Part shown: positions 35,517 through 49,000 of the stretch, piece after piece
Layout of the letters: every line of letters starts with the position of its first letter
Numbering within the stretch: the first letter of the stretch is position 1
DNA from: Beroe forskalii
Lineage: Eukaryota; Ctenophora; Nuda; Beroida; Beroidae
Length of the DNA stretch: 64,000 bases
Direction: 5' to 3'
NCBI GenBank assembly: GCA_011033025.1
Contig: WFMF01000010.1
Span: 839,163-903,162 of the forward strand
Program-made: the position numbers and the translations under genes
Notes under the pieces: model-generated
Databases searched by the model: none
Told to the model about the DNA's origin: nothing
Seen by the model: the letters and a program-made list of their open reading frames with translations, nothing else

Positions 35517-37092
35517 GTTTTATTACTTCTCGTGTAAAAACTCCATTCTCACTTCCCCCTCTTAGTCAGCTGACGGCTCACAGAACAGCGAGAACACTCT
35601 CCTGGCACAAAGCCAGGAAGACATCATATCGTCCCGGTTAGAGGAGGTCAGGGTAGCAGATGGTGCTGCTGAAGAGGATCTGGAGAACCCTATCAGTGCC
35701 ATTGCTGACAAGAAGGACAGTACTCAGTGTTATTATTACTTCATTGCTACAGGATGGGATTGACCAGCTTGCCGCTGGTATTGGAACCCGTCAGCACTGC
35801 GATATTGGATAAACTATTACACTAAATCGAAAAGGATACTAAAATGGGGGGGGGGTACCATGAATTCATGGGAAACTAATTCGTCAGGGGACATGATATT
35901 TATTTAGTATCCTATTGCAGGCAGGTATTTAACTAAATTTTATGGCACACTTACCTCATGCACGCAACGTTGTACGTTAGCAGTCAAGCACACTGTACAT
36001 TCTACAATTACATCATGAGGCGTTTACGTTGAGTGAATGGTGAAGTTCACAAGACATGAGAAAACCCAGGCATTGCAAATCTCAAGGACGTTCTTCATCC
36101 TCATTCTTTGCCATAATTTTGCGAAATCCGTATAAGGAATTTAGCTAACTAACCTCATTAAATCCAAATTACGAAATTACATTTACAATTAACAACTGTC
36201 GAGTGGTGAGCTTTTCACAACTTCTCAAATCTTGATTTCACGAGGCTTATAATATTTACAATACTGCAGGTCATAGCATTTCAGTGAAATACAATGACGT
36301 ATTATCTAGAACTATTCCACCACTTATTCTTTTCACTAATTCTATTCCTTGTAATTCCACACCAAGAGGTACGTACTACTGTTCTCATGTATCATGTGTA
36401 TTGATTGTATACGCCATTTTGCTGTGTTTATTTAGTAATTTGCTGTTGCTGGCTACATTGTACACTCACAGTTATTCGGCTGTTAACTATCACATTCACA
36501 GTACTACGGTTGCTTAAACGTTCCTTTGTGACGTTTTGCTTCGTTTTTTTTGTTTGCTCGTAGGTACTTGCTATATGATGATCGATGAAAACCCAACCCC
36601 CGCCCTCGAGCCACAAGCTGGCACGCTTCTTTTAATTGCATGCCAATTGCAATTAAGATATAATTCCATCTGCTTATTGAAACCTAGCCAATTCAGCATG
36701 AAAGTCTGTCATTTTATTGCTATGGCTGTTGCCGATTAAGTTAATTGCAGTCAATAAGGCATAAGTGACACAATTCAGTATTCGCTGTGTATCTTTGTGT
36801 CTTTCTTGAATACTATATGAGCATGACTCGTATCTTTAAACTTTCTGAAGTTTAATTGTGATGGCTTGGAATCGTAATTCAGATATCAGCATTTTATAAG
36901 TGTTGGAATAATATCGCAAACCTTCGAGAACACAAAAATTGGAAAATCTAGGATCAACTCCACTGAATTTATTTGATAGCTTTTCCTCATTTTCAGCCGA
37001 GTCGGGTTGCGCGGGAACAGGGTCAAAACGTGTGACAAATTTTTTATCTTCCACCTATTTTATCTCAATTGTAATCTCTTATTATCTCTAAC

Positions 37093-40000
37093 CTCTGAGA
37101 AGGGATAACATGAGATCTGCTACATTGGCTGGGTTTATCTCTTGCAGGGGTGAGGTGTGGGGTGCGTCGCATATCGTCTCAAGGGTGGGGAAGAAGGCAT
37201 CCTCAACCACGTCCAACATTTCCCTGGGAGTAAGAGAAGATCATTAATGGGGATAAGAGGAGATGATAGTGGATAATGGGGAATGATAGTAAATAAGAGA
37301 TAAGAGAGTAATGGTGAAAACGGGATGATTAGGTATTAGGCTTATTTCAGATAATTGATTTCAAAGGAACCCCAAGAATTTCTGGATATATCGGGTGCGG
37401 GAATCACAGGTGAAACTTTGAATCATTAGACCAAGCCCCAAGGAATTATAAAAACAAGTCCCATTGAACAACTTACTCGTTGTTGGCTCCGAAGGTACTG
37501 AAGAACATTCCGAGGCAGTGTCGGAGAGGGTCTCCTTCAGTGGTCGGGTTGTACCACAGCAGGAGGAGTCTGGAGAAGAGTTGGGCGTCCACCAGACGAC
37601 CATTGTACATCAACTTGGCTATTCCTTCCGCGGCAACACTCCGCAACACTTCGTCGTCAAGGAAGTCTTTGAACTTAGCAATGATCAGGTCCGAGAAAGC
37701 TTCGGTGTCCTGGTCAAGATGAGCTTAGTTACCATGGTAACAGGGGAATGGGAACCTTAGCTACCATGGTAAGAGGGGATCGTAATTACCATGGAAACAG
37801 ATCTGTTACTATGGTAACTAAGACCCCTATGGTTACCATGGTAACAGCCAACACGGGATCTTAGTTACCACGTTAAAAGGGTATCTTATACCAAGGTAAC
37901 GGGTGATCTGAGTTACCATAGTAACAGGATATCTTAGTTACCATGGTAACAGGTGATCTGAGTTACCATAGTAACAAGAAATCTTTGTTATCATGGTAAC
38001 AGGAGACCTGAGTTACAAGGAATCTCAGTAAGGTACATCGTTTAAATGTCAGCAGGGGCTCATCAGAAGGTGAGTAAGGGGTCAGTAGGGGATCATTGGT
38101 ATTCTTTCATATGACCGTTTGAATGTATCCCTTCCAAATTACACTTTACAGGACCACCAGCCCTTTAGAATCAATGTGGATTGTCAATTGGCTTAGCTGT
38201 AAGCGTAAGCAGAATTAACTATTTTCTCCTTTATGACATTAAATCATATTTCCAATTAATTGGCTGAACATTATTATGATTATTTGTTCTTTGTTATCTT
38301 GGCGGGTGGTTATTTGACGCTCATCTTTGATATGATTATTGTATTGCTGGATCATAAAGATTATTTTATTCCAGACAAGTGAATCGAACTATTTTTTCTA
38401 AAAGTAAAAGGTTAATTTTGGTATAATATCACCATTCACCTCATTGTCGTTATTCAATACTTCAATAGTTCAATATTTGTATTCAAACATATAAATAATT
38501 TACATAATAAGGATTTCCAGAAAAGTAGTTAATGAAAGACAAAAGGCATAATATCAAAGCATGCATATTGCATATTGCATAAATTTCATCGCATAAATAT
38601 GAAATTAAAAAAGAGAAAGTAAACGTTATAAAAACTCAGGCTTGGCCTGGTGTCACCAAATCATCCGCCCCTTTTCCGGAGTCATTTTCAGGAAAATTAT
38701 CCCTGACACAAAGTATCTCCTTACGCAAGTCCTTATTGTTATCCAGCAGTATTTCCACTTTCAATTCAGCTTCCTTAACCTGCTTCTTGAGCCCTTTTTT
38801 CAGAGACTTATCGTCGTCAGCAAACTCCGTCATCTGTCCCCTGACGCCCCTAACCGACCCCTTGACCCTCTCCTCCAGGTCCTGATTGCACTGGGAAACC
38901 TGCTCCAGCTCCTCCTGGATTGCCCCCAGTTCTGCCTTCACTTCCTTCCTCAGCTTCTCCAACTCACTCTCCTTCTTTTCCAATTTTGCAGACATCAGAA
39001 GAGGGACGGGTGACATGGTCGCAAAGCCGCGGAGTTCGTCACTCGGGGCTACACTCATGTAGGAGTTTTCTATTGGTGCATTAGACCACGGGTCATGGTC
39101 CCTGGTGCAGGTTGCTAGAGCCAGAGGTCTCAGGAAGAAAAGACCTCGGTCTCTGTAGCATTTCTCTTTGATACATCTGATCAGTGACACAAATTCTAGG
39201 TTTTGTGCCTTCAATTCGTCTATTTTACCGTCCAAAGTCCTAATGACATTACCAACTTCATTGCTTGTTTGGATGTTTTCCCTGCCCAAAGCCTTGACTT
39301 TGCTTGTCAGAGTTTCTACATCATCACACAGCCGTGCCTCCAAGTCAGTGCTCTCATCTTGGAGATTCTGGACGAGGTCTTTCACTGATTTGAACTCTGT
39401 TCGAAGTTCCTTCTTCAAGTCCTCCAATTCTTTATCAAAATGCCTCTTAGCGGCACTATCTTCCTCTAATTCAGCCCATTTTATGTCAATTGCTTCTCTC
39501 GCTTCACGGACGGCTTGGATTTTCTGAAAATTGAAGATCTTTGTCGGCATATTTTGAAAACGTTTCTGGCAGGGCAAAAGCCGAAAGCCAACTCGTGGAA
39601 ACAAGATCCCTAAAACCCACTGCAATTTAAAGAGAGCCTTTTCAGCGAGGTATATGTGACCAATCTTGATAGCACTCATTTCTGCCTCAGCCTCTTCCCT
39701 TATCTCCTTGACATCCTCAATGGCTAAACCGGTGGCTAGGTTTAGGAACAGAACCTGAACCAGGATAGCAAACACGACCAGTGCCACCAGGTTGGTGAGA
39801 GGGTAGCTGAGTGAGGTATGGTAGTCATCAGACTCAATCCCAGAAACTCCCTGGGACACCGTCTTGTAAAGGGAGTCCCCACTCAGGAACTTACTGAACT
39901 TCGCATTCTGACTCAGCAACATGTGGAAGAGGATGGCAAAGAGGAGGACGAAGAAAAGAAGCAGAGCGGCGATCTTTGAAAGGAAGGTCCGGAGGATTCT

Positions 40001-43000
40001 CAGGAACATGATGATGTAGAGCCCGATCCCCGGGACAACCTGCAGGATAAGGAGCAGGTTGAGGAAACTGAGGAAGACGGAAAACGAGCCAATCTGCCAG
40101 TCAACTGGACTCATTACATCCGGTTCGAGGATGTTGAGAGAATACGAGGGAGACACTGTAAAGAAGAATTTCTAGAATGTTATTGACGGAACTGACATAG
40201 TTTTTCAGTCCTCTTAGGTATTCTTTGCAAGGTGTTTTGACCTTGTTTTTCTCACCCTTGCGGGTATCTTTAACTGCCGGTAGCTTTTTTGACACTGCTT
40301 TCACGAAAACTTCGTTGAGAAGATCCAGTAGCTCAAGGAATAGTCTCGCCGCCGCCATGACGAGTACAAAGTACCCCGAGATAATGCAAGTCAGGGACTT
40401 GTGGGCGTGGCAAGTCTCTGCAGCCAGTTCACTGTCACTACAAGGGTGAGATGAGTTCCCAATTCGGGACGAGATAGCTTTCCCATCGCTCGTGTACACA
40501 AACGGCTTGATCTGGGACAACTCGTACGTTAGCAACGCGATGAAGAAAAGCATGTACAACAAAAAGGTGAGAGAGTAAAAGAAGGTACGAGCGAATCCAG
40601 TCCACTTCTTGTAGACCAAAGCATCAACGACAGGATGCTTCAGAAGATCAGTCCGTTGCTCTTTCACCATCACTTGCAACGGGGTCTCCCCTTCCCGGTA
40701 CGTTCCCGGTTTGTAAACCCGACCGATTTGCTCGTACCTATCCGCATCATCAGGATTACCTTCCTCTTCGTGACATTCCAGGCTCCCAAAATCCACCAGC
40801 ATACGATACGTGTTCTTGTGTTTTCTCTTCTCACCATCCTCATCCAAGCACGATATCTTGGTTTCCAGGATGGACTTATCGAGGATTTCCCCAACCAAAC
40901 TCGGTATCTTGCAGATCAGGATGTTGATGATGCTTGATTCGTGCTTGGTTTGCTGATGCAGGTCCAGGATCATTTTGTTCGTTTGCAAGAACATCTCCAC
41001 GTGTTCCTTTCTTGGGAGTTTGGCGAACTGCGTACTTCGCTCGCTCTCGTCGTCTTTGTAGTCCATGTTGATGGTCAGCGGGGGCACGCAATCCAACATT
41101 AACTTGCACGTGTCCGTGTGGAACCTGGATGCAGCGTAGGAAAAGGGCGTGTCCATCTTATCGTTCTGAGCGTTAATCAGCTCTCCCAGAAGGTCGCGTT
41201 CTTTGGATTTCTCCAGAAGGACAGCTATGATCTGCGTGTGATCCCAGTACGATGCAACGTGAAGGGGCGTGTCTCGTTCCTCGTCCCGGGACATGAGATT
41301 AATCTCAGGATGCTTGCAGAGGAGACTCACTAGGTCGGTGTTTTTGAGGTACGCCGCGAAGTGGAGGGGTGTCCACCTTTGTCCGGAGAGGCAGGTGTGA
41401 GGCATGTTTATCTCATCTCCTGTTTCCTTGTTCATCAAAACCTGGATCCGGGGCAGAAGGACTTCGTTTTGCCGGTGATTAGCGGCGATCGTGTCGAAGA
41501 AAACGTTCCTAGAAATGGAGTCCATCTGGATTTCGGATTGGAGGTTCTTGCCATTTTCCTCGACCGTGGAGTAGTCGTGGAGTAGAGGTTTCACTCCTCG
41601 GATAGACACTACGGGACTTTCTCCACCAAAACTCATCTACCTCAATTAAGTTCCAAATTAATTTACTGTACTGTGGTCATTGGTCAATCGATTGTCAAAT
41701 TAATCAGGGAACAAAAGGAATCGAAGACTTAAAAACAAGAAAGGAAGGAAGAAAAACTAAATTAAAAACTAAACTAAACTAAACTAAACTAAACTAAACT
41801 AAACTAAACGAAACTGAACTAAACTAAACTAAACTAAACTAAACTAAACTAAACTAAACTAAACTAAACTAAACTAAACTAAACTAAACTAAACTAAACT
41901 AAACTAAACTAAACTAAACGGAACTTAACTAAGCTAAGCTTAACTGAAACTACATGAAGTGCAATTTAATTAACTGTGAACTAGAGAAATGATGGCATCA
42001 GTTCTCCAATACACGTCAGAGAAATGAAATATAAGATTTGCTAGATCCTATTATTACAACGGCTACTGTAACCCGATAACACTTGGTACCACCCATGTTT
42101 CCTATAAATTAGGAAATAGTGTGAGAACATGTGTAACATGAAGGCAGCTTTTAGCTGCTAATTAGACGAGTAGTGCTGCCAGGCGGATTCCGACAGATTA
42201 CAGAACACTCCTTTATGGAGAAATGCCGTGACACCCTGCATTGGGATGTGCTGCAAGGGGATGTATTTCTGCTGCAAGCTTCTTTTTGGTGAAATATTTC
42301 CACAACGGTGTTCTGGGAATATTTCACAAAAGAAGAAGCTTGAAACAGAACACATCTCATAGAAAGACACAAAGATACACAGCGAATACTGAATTGTGTC
42401 ACTTATGCCTTATTGACTGCAATTAACTTAATCAGCAACAGGCATAGCAATAAAATGACAGACTTCCATGCTGAATTGGCTAGGTTTCAATAAGCAGATG
42501 GAATTATATCTTAATTGCAATTGGTATGCAAAAAAGCAGCGTGCCAGCTTGTGGCTCGAGGGCGGGGGTTGGGTTTTCATCGATCATCATATAGCAAATA
42601 CCTACGAGTAAACAAAAAAAACGAAGCAAAACGTCACAAAGGAAATAGCAAACGTATAAGCAACCGTAGTACTGTGAATGTGATAGTTAATAGACGAATA
42701 ACTGTGAATGTGAAATGTACACAGCAACAGTTAACAGCGCAATCTACTAAATAAACACAGCAAAATGGGGTATACAATCAATACACATGATACATGAGAA
42801 CAGTAGTAAGTACCTCTTGGTGTGGAATTTCAAGGAATAGAATTAGTGAATAGAATAAGTGGTGGAATAGCTTTAGATAATAGGTCATTGTATTTCACTG
42901 AAATGCAATGACCTGCAGTATCATAAATATAAGCGTCATGAAATCAAGATTTGAGAAGCTGTGAAAAGCTCACCACTCGACAGTTGTTAATTGTAAATGT

Positions 43001-46000
43001 AATTTCCTAATTTGGATTTAATAAGGTTAGTTAGCTAAATTCCTCATACGGAGTCCGAGAAATTATGGCAAAGAATGAGGATGAAGAATTTCCTTGAGAT
43101 TTGCAATGCCTTGGTTTTCTCATGTCTTGTGAACTTCACCATTCACTCAATGTATACGCCTCATGATGTAATTGTAGAATGTACAGTGTGCTTGACTGCT
43201 AACGTACAACGTTGCGTGCACGGGGTAAGTGTGCCATGAAATAAGTTAAATACCTGCCTGCAATAGGATACCTTAGTGGTAGAAATTATGATGCGTACTA
43301 ATTATGATTATTTTCGCAAAATGATCATAATTAGTACACATCATAAATTCTACACATCATAATTTCTACAGATCTTAATTTGTACTTTCTCACAATTCGA
43401 CCATTATTCTGTAAGTTTTTTTTTTTATGAAATTTCTGTCAAGCATGAATTCCTAACCTTACCTCTCTTACCATCGAATCTTTTCATCTAAAACAGTGGT
43501 TCTTTAAATTAGTTTTATTGGTATCAGTCGTTGTGTGTACAGTAGTACGCACGGCCTCCGGGGTGTATGATTTCTTGGGCTAGGAGGCCGAAAAATCGCG
43601 TGCAGTACACTTTAGGGTGAGCGGTGCACAATCACCCTTGCCCAACTGTTGACCCGTTTTAGCCCGTGAGCACCTTTATGTGACTTTTCTGGCCTTAATT
43701 ATTAAAATTATTTGTAGTTCCATTTATTCCTTACTTGTTCCTTTAAAGCTTTAACATGCTCTTCTCTTCTACCTTTCACTGACCTAACTGACATGGATTG
43801 ATCAGGGTACATCAATTCTGTACTGTGGTTAGTAGATAAAAATACTTTTAGAAAACATGTTGAAACAACCAGGATGACCATGTTGCCCAAAAATTATGGT
43901 TCGCTCCCATTAGGCCTTTTTCACATCTTTGTAATACAACTTCAATCAGCAAATTTTCAAAATCAAAGGTTGCGGTGCTATCATGGAGTTGCCACAAATT
44001 ACGGAGTTTCACTCAACTTAGTTGATAAACAGATACCTATAGTAAAGGCCCTAACCTCCAAATAAGCTACCTTTCTGCCAGACCTTATCAAAGACCAAAT
44101 TTACATTTAATCCAAAATGAAAACACAGACAACATCGGTCGAAAAACAATATGGAATGTGCAGGCATGTTATTCAGTTATTCACGTAACATTAACTTCCC
44201 AATCACCATGATGTTGAAAGTTAGTGCAATTATGGATGTAAATCATGCTAAAAGAAATGATTTGGTCAGAAAATTGCCAGCATCAAGGCTTATTTCATGA
44301 TTTTTGACCAAATTCCGGAGGATTCCGGACAATTTTGGTTCAAAGGGCCGGGAAAAAATAATGAAATTTCATTCCACTGGTTGTTCGCCAAAAAGATTTG
44401 TTTTTATCCCAAAATTTTTTCATCATAATTAGTACCGATCATAATTTCATTCGTCATAATAAGTACACATCATAATTTCTACCACTAAGGTATTTAAAAA
44501 TAAATATCATGTTCCCTGACGAATTAGTTTCCCATGAATTCACGGTACCCCCCATTCAGTATCATTTCCAATTTAGTTTATTAGTTGATCTGATTAGGTC
44601 ACTCTATCGCAGTGCTGACGGGTTCCAACACCAGTGGCAAGCTGGCCAATCCCATCCTGCAGCAATGAAGTAATAATACCACTGAGTACTGTCCTTCTTG
44701 TCGGCAATGGCACTGATAGGGTTCTCTGGATCCTCCTCAGTAGGAGCACCTGCCACCCTGACTTCCTCTAACCGGGAGGATATGATGTCTTCCTGGCTTT
44801 GTGCCAGGAGAGTGTTCTCGCTGTTCTGTGAGCCATCAGCCGACTAAGAGGAGGGATGTGAGACTGGAGTTTTTACAGGAGAAGTAATAAAACCTTGAGA
44901 CTTGAGTGGACTCAAGTCTCAAGAGTCCATTCATCAAAATTATGCGTTTCTCTGATCTAGAGAGCCAAAAAGGCAATTTTAGGTCATTAATTCTAGAGTC
45001 ATTTTGACCTGGATCGATATGTGGGTGGCCTGAAATATCGTTGCCCCTACATTTATACATCTAACAACAAACACTATTTTGACTATCTTCTCCATCTTTT
45101 TTCTTCTTCTCATCTTCTGATTCGTCCTCCGCGAACGTCTCAATGCCGAACACGAGGAAAAGGTCGAATATCACCTTCAGAGACGTCTCGAGGATGTCGG
45201 CAAAGTTGTCGACCATAACCACCTGTAGCAAGGGAAATTAATGGTTGTAATGGCCAGTATATATTAAGAACTTATTGAAATTATCACCAATTTTAGATTA
45301 GATCGAATTTAAATAATCTGATTTCACGGTAAAATGAGTCAATAGGTACCATTTGATAGAAACAAATTGCCGTACTTGTTGGAAGAAAACGAGGTATTTC
45401 TTAGCCAGTGTTTTACTCAGGATACAGGACAGTCCCAGAGCTTTGATGGAGAGGTGGCGAACTATCTCGTTGTTGGATATGACACCCGTCAAAACCTGCG
45501 TGATTTTCATGAAGAAACTGCGTGATTTTGATGCAAAACCTGCGTGATTTTGATGCAAAAACTGAGTGATTTTCATGAAAAACCTGCGTGATTCGTACTT
45601 CCACATATAAAGTTCAGCATAACTATCATGGCTATCGTTATGGTATAACACAATACATAATATGTAGGAGCTATCTTGAAGGAATCTCTTGTAACAATGG
45701 GATGTTTTCAAATTACCACATCTTGGAGCAGAACAGAGAGAGTAGGATCGAAGGCAACATCGCACTTGACACACTTGACCAATCCAGTTACCATGGTCAG
45801 ACATCGTATCATTGTGACTGGATCATTCTGCGATTCAGGGGGAATATCAAATAGCGTTACTAAATTGAATATACATTTTGCGGGTGATGAGTGATTCAAT
45901 AAAAATGCGTACAATATACACTACACAATATTTTCTAGCATGTGAGATGTACAGTACCTTTTCGCACGATTCAATAGTCTCCAGATTAAACTGCGTCGCT

Positions 46001-49000
46001 CCTTCCAAAGGATTCCTAACGTCGTTGATGATATCAGCAACAGTCGTGATTCTAGTTTGCTCATTAACCTCTGCTAGGCAGTACAACTCCACAAGACGCT
46101 CGATAGACTGAAACAAGCGTTACACTGACTTCGAAATGCAAAAAGGGAGGGGCTTATTTTGGTTGGGTGTACATTCGTATATCAAACGTATTTAATGGTT
46201 TACAAGCCGAGAAATGGAAACTTCTAGCATTTAGCTTTTTTCGTCAGTCATTCCAATCCATCCAGTCGAGTGAAATAAGTTTCAAGTTTTAAGAATGTTT
46301 TGGCGGCAATGAAGCCATGAAATTGTTGAAAATTTGCGCATTGCGCGTCCCTAGTGTCACGAAAATGTCGTTTGGATTTCGCGCCGCGATAATTTGGGCA
46401 ACCCCAATGTACAATTGTACTTGACGTGCATTCTAACATGTATAGAGCAAAAAGTGCCAAAAGCAAATTTCAGTAATACATTTCTATGAACTACAAGAGC
46501 CAATGATTTGCCTTAATCAAGCATTTGTTATTATTACTGCGCAACATAAAATAGAATTAAACGATTATTTCTCATTCGGTGTGTCAAAGTTGCCAGAGAC
46601 ACGTCTCATACCTGGACAGTTATCTCAGCATCGGTAATGATGAACTTGGAAACTGCAATAAGGTTCTTCCTTCCTGCCTCATCGGACATATCAGCATGTT
46701 TAGCCATTTTGATGAGTTCCTGTTATTAAACGGTATAAACTTTCCCTAAAAAGCCAAATTCAGGCAAACGATAACTATTGGAATACGTATTTTCCTCATC
46801 CTCAAAAGCGGCCATCGCACTACTTTAAATTTCAATGTGGAGTGGATCATAAAACTGTCTTTTTCAGTACCTGAATGATGTACGATGCTTGGTAGTGTGC
46901 ATCATAGTCCTCAGGGGAGATGGAACTAGCCAGGATTACGTAGCTGAAAAGATGGTGTCATCAACTTTTTTTCAATAATGTACTTCATAAGTAAAGAGAC
47001 TTTTCAGGATTTTCGTCTAAGAGAAATAAAATGATACGAAAAACAAATAAATGAAAAAATTGAATAAATTATCATAACTGAATATTAATCAGCTCCACCT
47101 ACTCTTTGAGATATTGTGAGAATTCCGATAGGGTAGGCATGATGGTATCGTATATGTGAGGATAGGCAGTGGAGCAGTGGTTAACGATACACCTCCAGTA
47201 GAAAACACTCTCACAGGTCAAATCCTTGATAGGGATCACTGATAGACGATAAAATGTTTATCTCTGAAAAGCTCATATACTGTAAAAGGGGATGAAATTA
47301 ATGTGTTAGATAGGATTATACAGGAAATTCAGAAGAAATAACGCCACGAATCAAGCTACAGTAATTCGAGTTTTATTACATCTATTTCAAATTTCACACA
47401 CCTATTCATGAAAATACTATGAGAGGGTAAGAGGCTCGATCAATGTCAAAAGTACATACCTTTATCTTCAATCCTTGACATCAGACACTCGACTGCCTTG
47501 TCAATGTGTACGTGTTTCAGGATTTCCTCTACCACCTCCCCACACAAGTCAACCTTCCCCTCGACATCCAGAGCTTTGAGGAGCTTGATGATGTCACTCT
47601 CGTAGTACAAGACCCATTTCTTGATGAGGGAAACGCAGGCGTCCTTCACAGCAGGCATACGGTCATCTGGAGATGAGGATGAGGGTGAAGAGGAGGTCAT
47701 TTATAATCACACTACTATCAGTTCCGGTTTGAGATACTTCCCGAGGGATGAATGCGGGTTGGAACCACAGCCCGAAGGACGAGGGTCTAAACCAATATAA
47801 ACCCAATCAGGCAAGCGTCTAAGTACTATTAGCGCATTCCCAGCCATGCTCTAAGCGTATATTATAGACACCGATGAAAACATCAGAGGACAGAGGGTCC
47901 TAAGAAAGTGTAAAATTTTAGACCGGACGAAGTCGTTAATTCACAATGCTAGATTAATTATTGAATATGGAAACTGAGTAGTCTGAAAGGAACATACGGA
48001 GCCCGGAATCGAGTAGTTTCATCCGGTAGCTGATCTTCATAGCTCGGATACTGATCTTTTCAATCAGCACCTCGAAGGCTGCTTTCCGGACAGAGGGGTT
48101 GGTATCCCGGGTCCGTTCCACAATGGGCAGGAGGGACTTCGTGCTAACTGCGATTGCCTGAGGGGTGAGGACTGAGGAGAGATTACCGAATCTGATATAA
48201 AGAACTTTGGGAAGATCTGTTTCATTTAACTCGACAAACATTCTAAAACACTTTATTTATTTATTCCTGTTGCTTCAAAATTTAGATGGATGTATTTATA
48301 GTCAAACATCATAGGCTTATTGATAACAGCTTCAGGCAGCAACGGCAAACATCATATAAACCATGTTTTATATCAGTTAACAGTACCTTGACAGCTGCCC
48401 TCCTGACCTCAGCTACCCCGTCAGTCTTCATGATGTTCAGGTAGCCCTTCATAACAGGACACTCTGGATCCGGTGGGGTCCTAAGAAGAGTGTGATAACT
48501 CAAGAAATTGAATGACGTAACTGATAAGAGAAATCAGGAACATTCCAAAAATCATGCGATTATCGTTGACAATTTGACAGTGATTATCGTGCAATAAGAG
48601 TTTTATCATTTTCAATGCTTGATAATTCGCATTATGGGCTAATATACTAATAAAAGAACTTATAACAGAACTGTTCACCACACTATACACAGTACAGTGA
48701 ATGTAATACCTGAAGTCTGTTGAGCGTTATGACCGCCTGAACTCTGACAGCAGGTACTTTATCCAAGAGCCGTTCCAACATGCAGTTGTAGATACTGTTA
48801 AACAGGGCCTCGTCAATCTCCGCATCTCCCCCTAGGTGGAAGCTTCCTCAGTACACATCCATGTGTTTGCAATGGGTGTATTTACTTATTTAGGGGGATA
48901 TAGAATGCTGGACAATTTTTCAGCATCTATACATACAAAATGAAATTCCTTTACTCCTTTACTTCATCTGTTGCCTTGGGCTGGTAATTTCATTGTAACA

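Larger units (their letters stand above)
33879..35763 (+). pseudogene. Orphan NCAPG exons in arm A
   Basis: Exons 33879-34028 (starts SIERLVELYCLAEV), 34159-34269 (NDPVTMIRCL), 34944-35063 (VLTGVISNNEIVRHL), 35219-35368 (VVMVDNFADILE) and 35566 to an in-frame stop at 35761-35763. The first four keep perfect length and frame and nearly identical protein to arm B, so the copy is young or selected. No NCAPG N-terminal or C-terminal exons are on this strand, so it cannot encode a full subunit. Its donor after 35368 is a consensus GTAAGT. It points toward the 3' end of the NCAPG gene and could give an antisense transcript to it. Confidence 0.85.
33515..36806 (+). repeat. Inverted duplication, arm A
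   Basis: Reverse complement of 42361-46471. Outer edge at GAAATTTGCTTTTGG, inner edge at GTGTCTTTCT. It has its own 467-bp element (34466-34932) absent from arm B, and lacks the 1220-bp element of arm B. Contains five NCAPG exons in plus orientation. Confidence 0.93.
42361..46471 (-). repeat. Inverted duplication, arm B
   Basis: Reverse complement of arm A (33515-36806), outside the 5.55-kb spacer 36807-42360. Holds the corresponding NCAPG exons in their normal (minus) context, plus a 1220-bp insertion at 43271-44490. Arm B continues outward into the remaining NCAPG exons, so it is the source copy. Confidence 0.93.

Noticed and set aside
40101-40156. Mini-intron explaining the TRPA-like frame change
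   Set aside because: The only acceptor (TTCTTTACAG) with a donor 41-46 bases upstream would remove conserved TM3 residues NNILEILL; a one-base indel is simpler.
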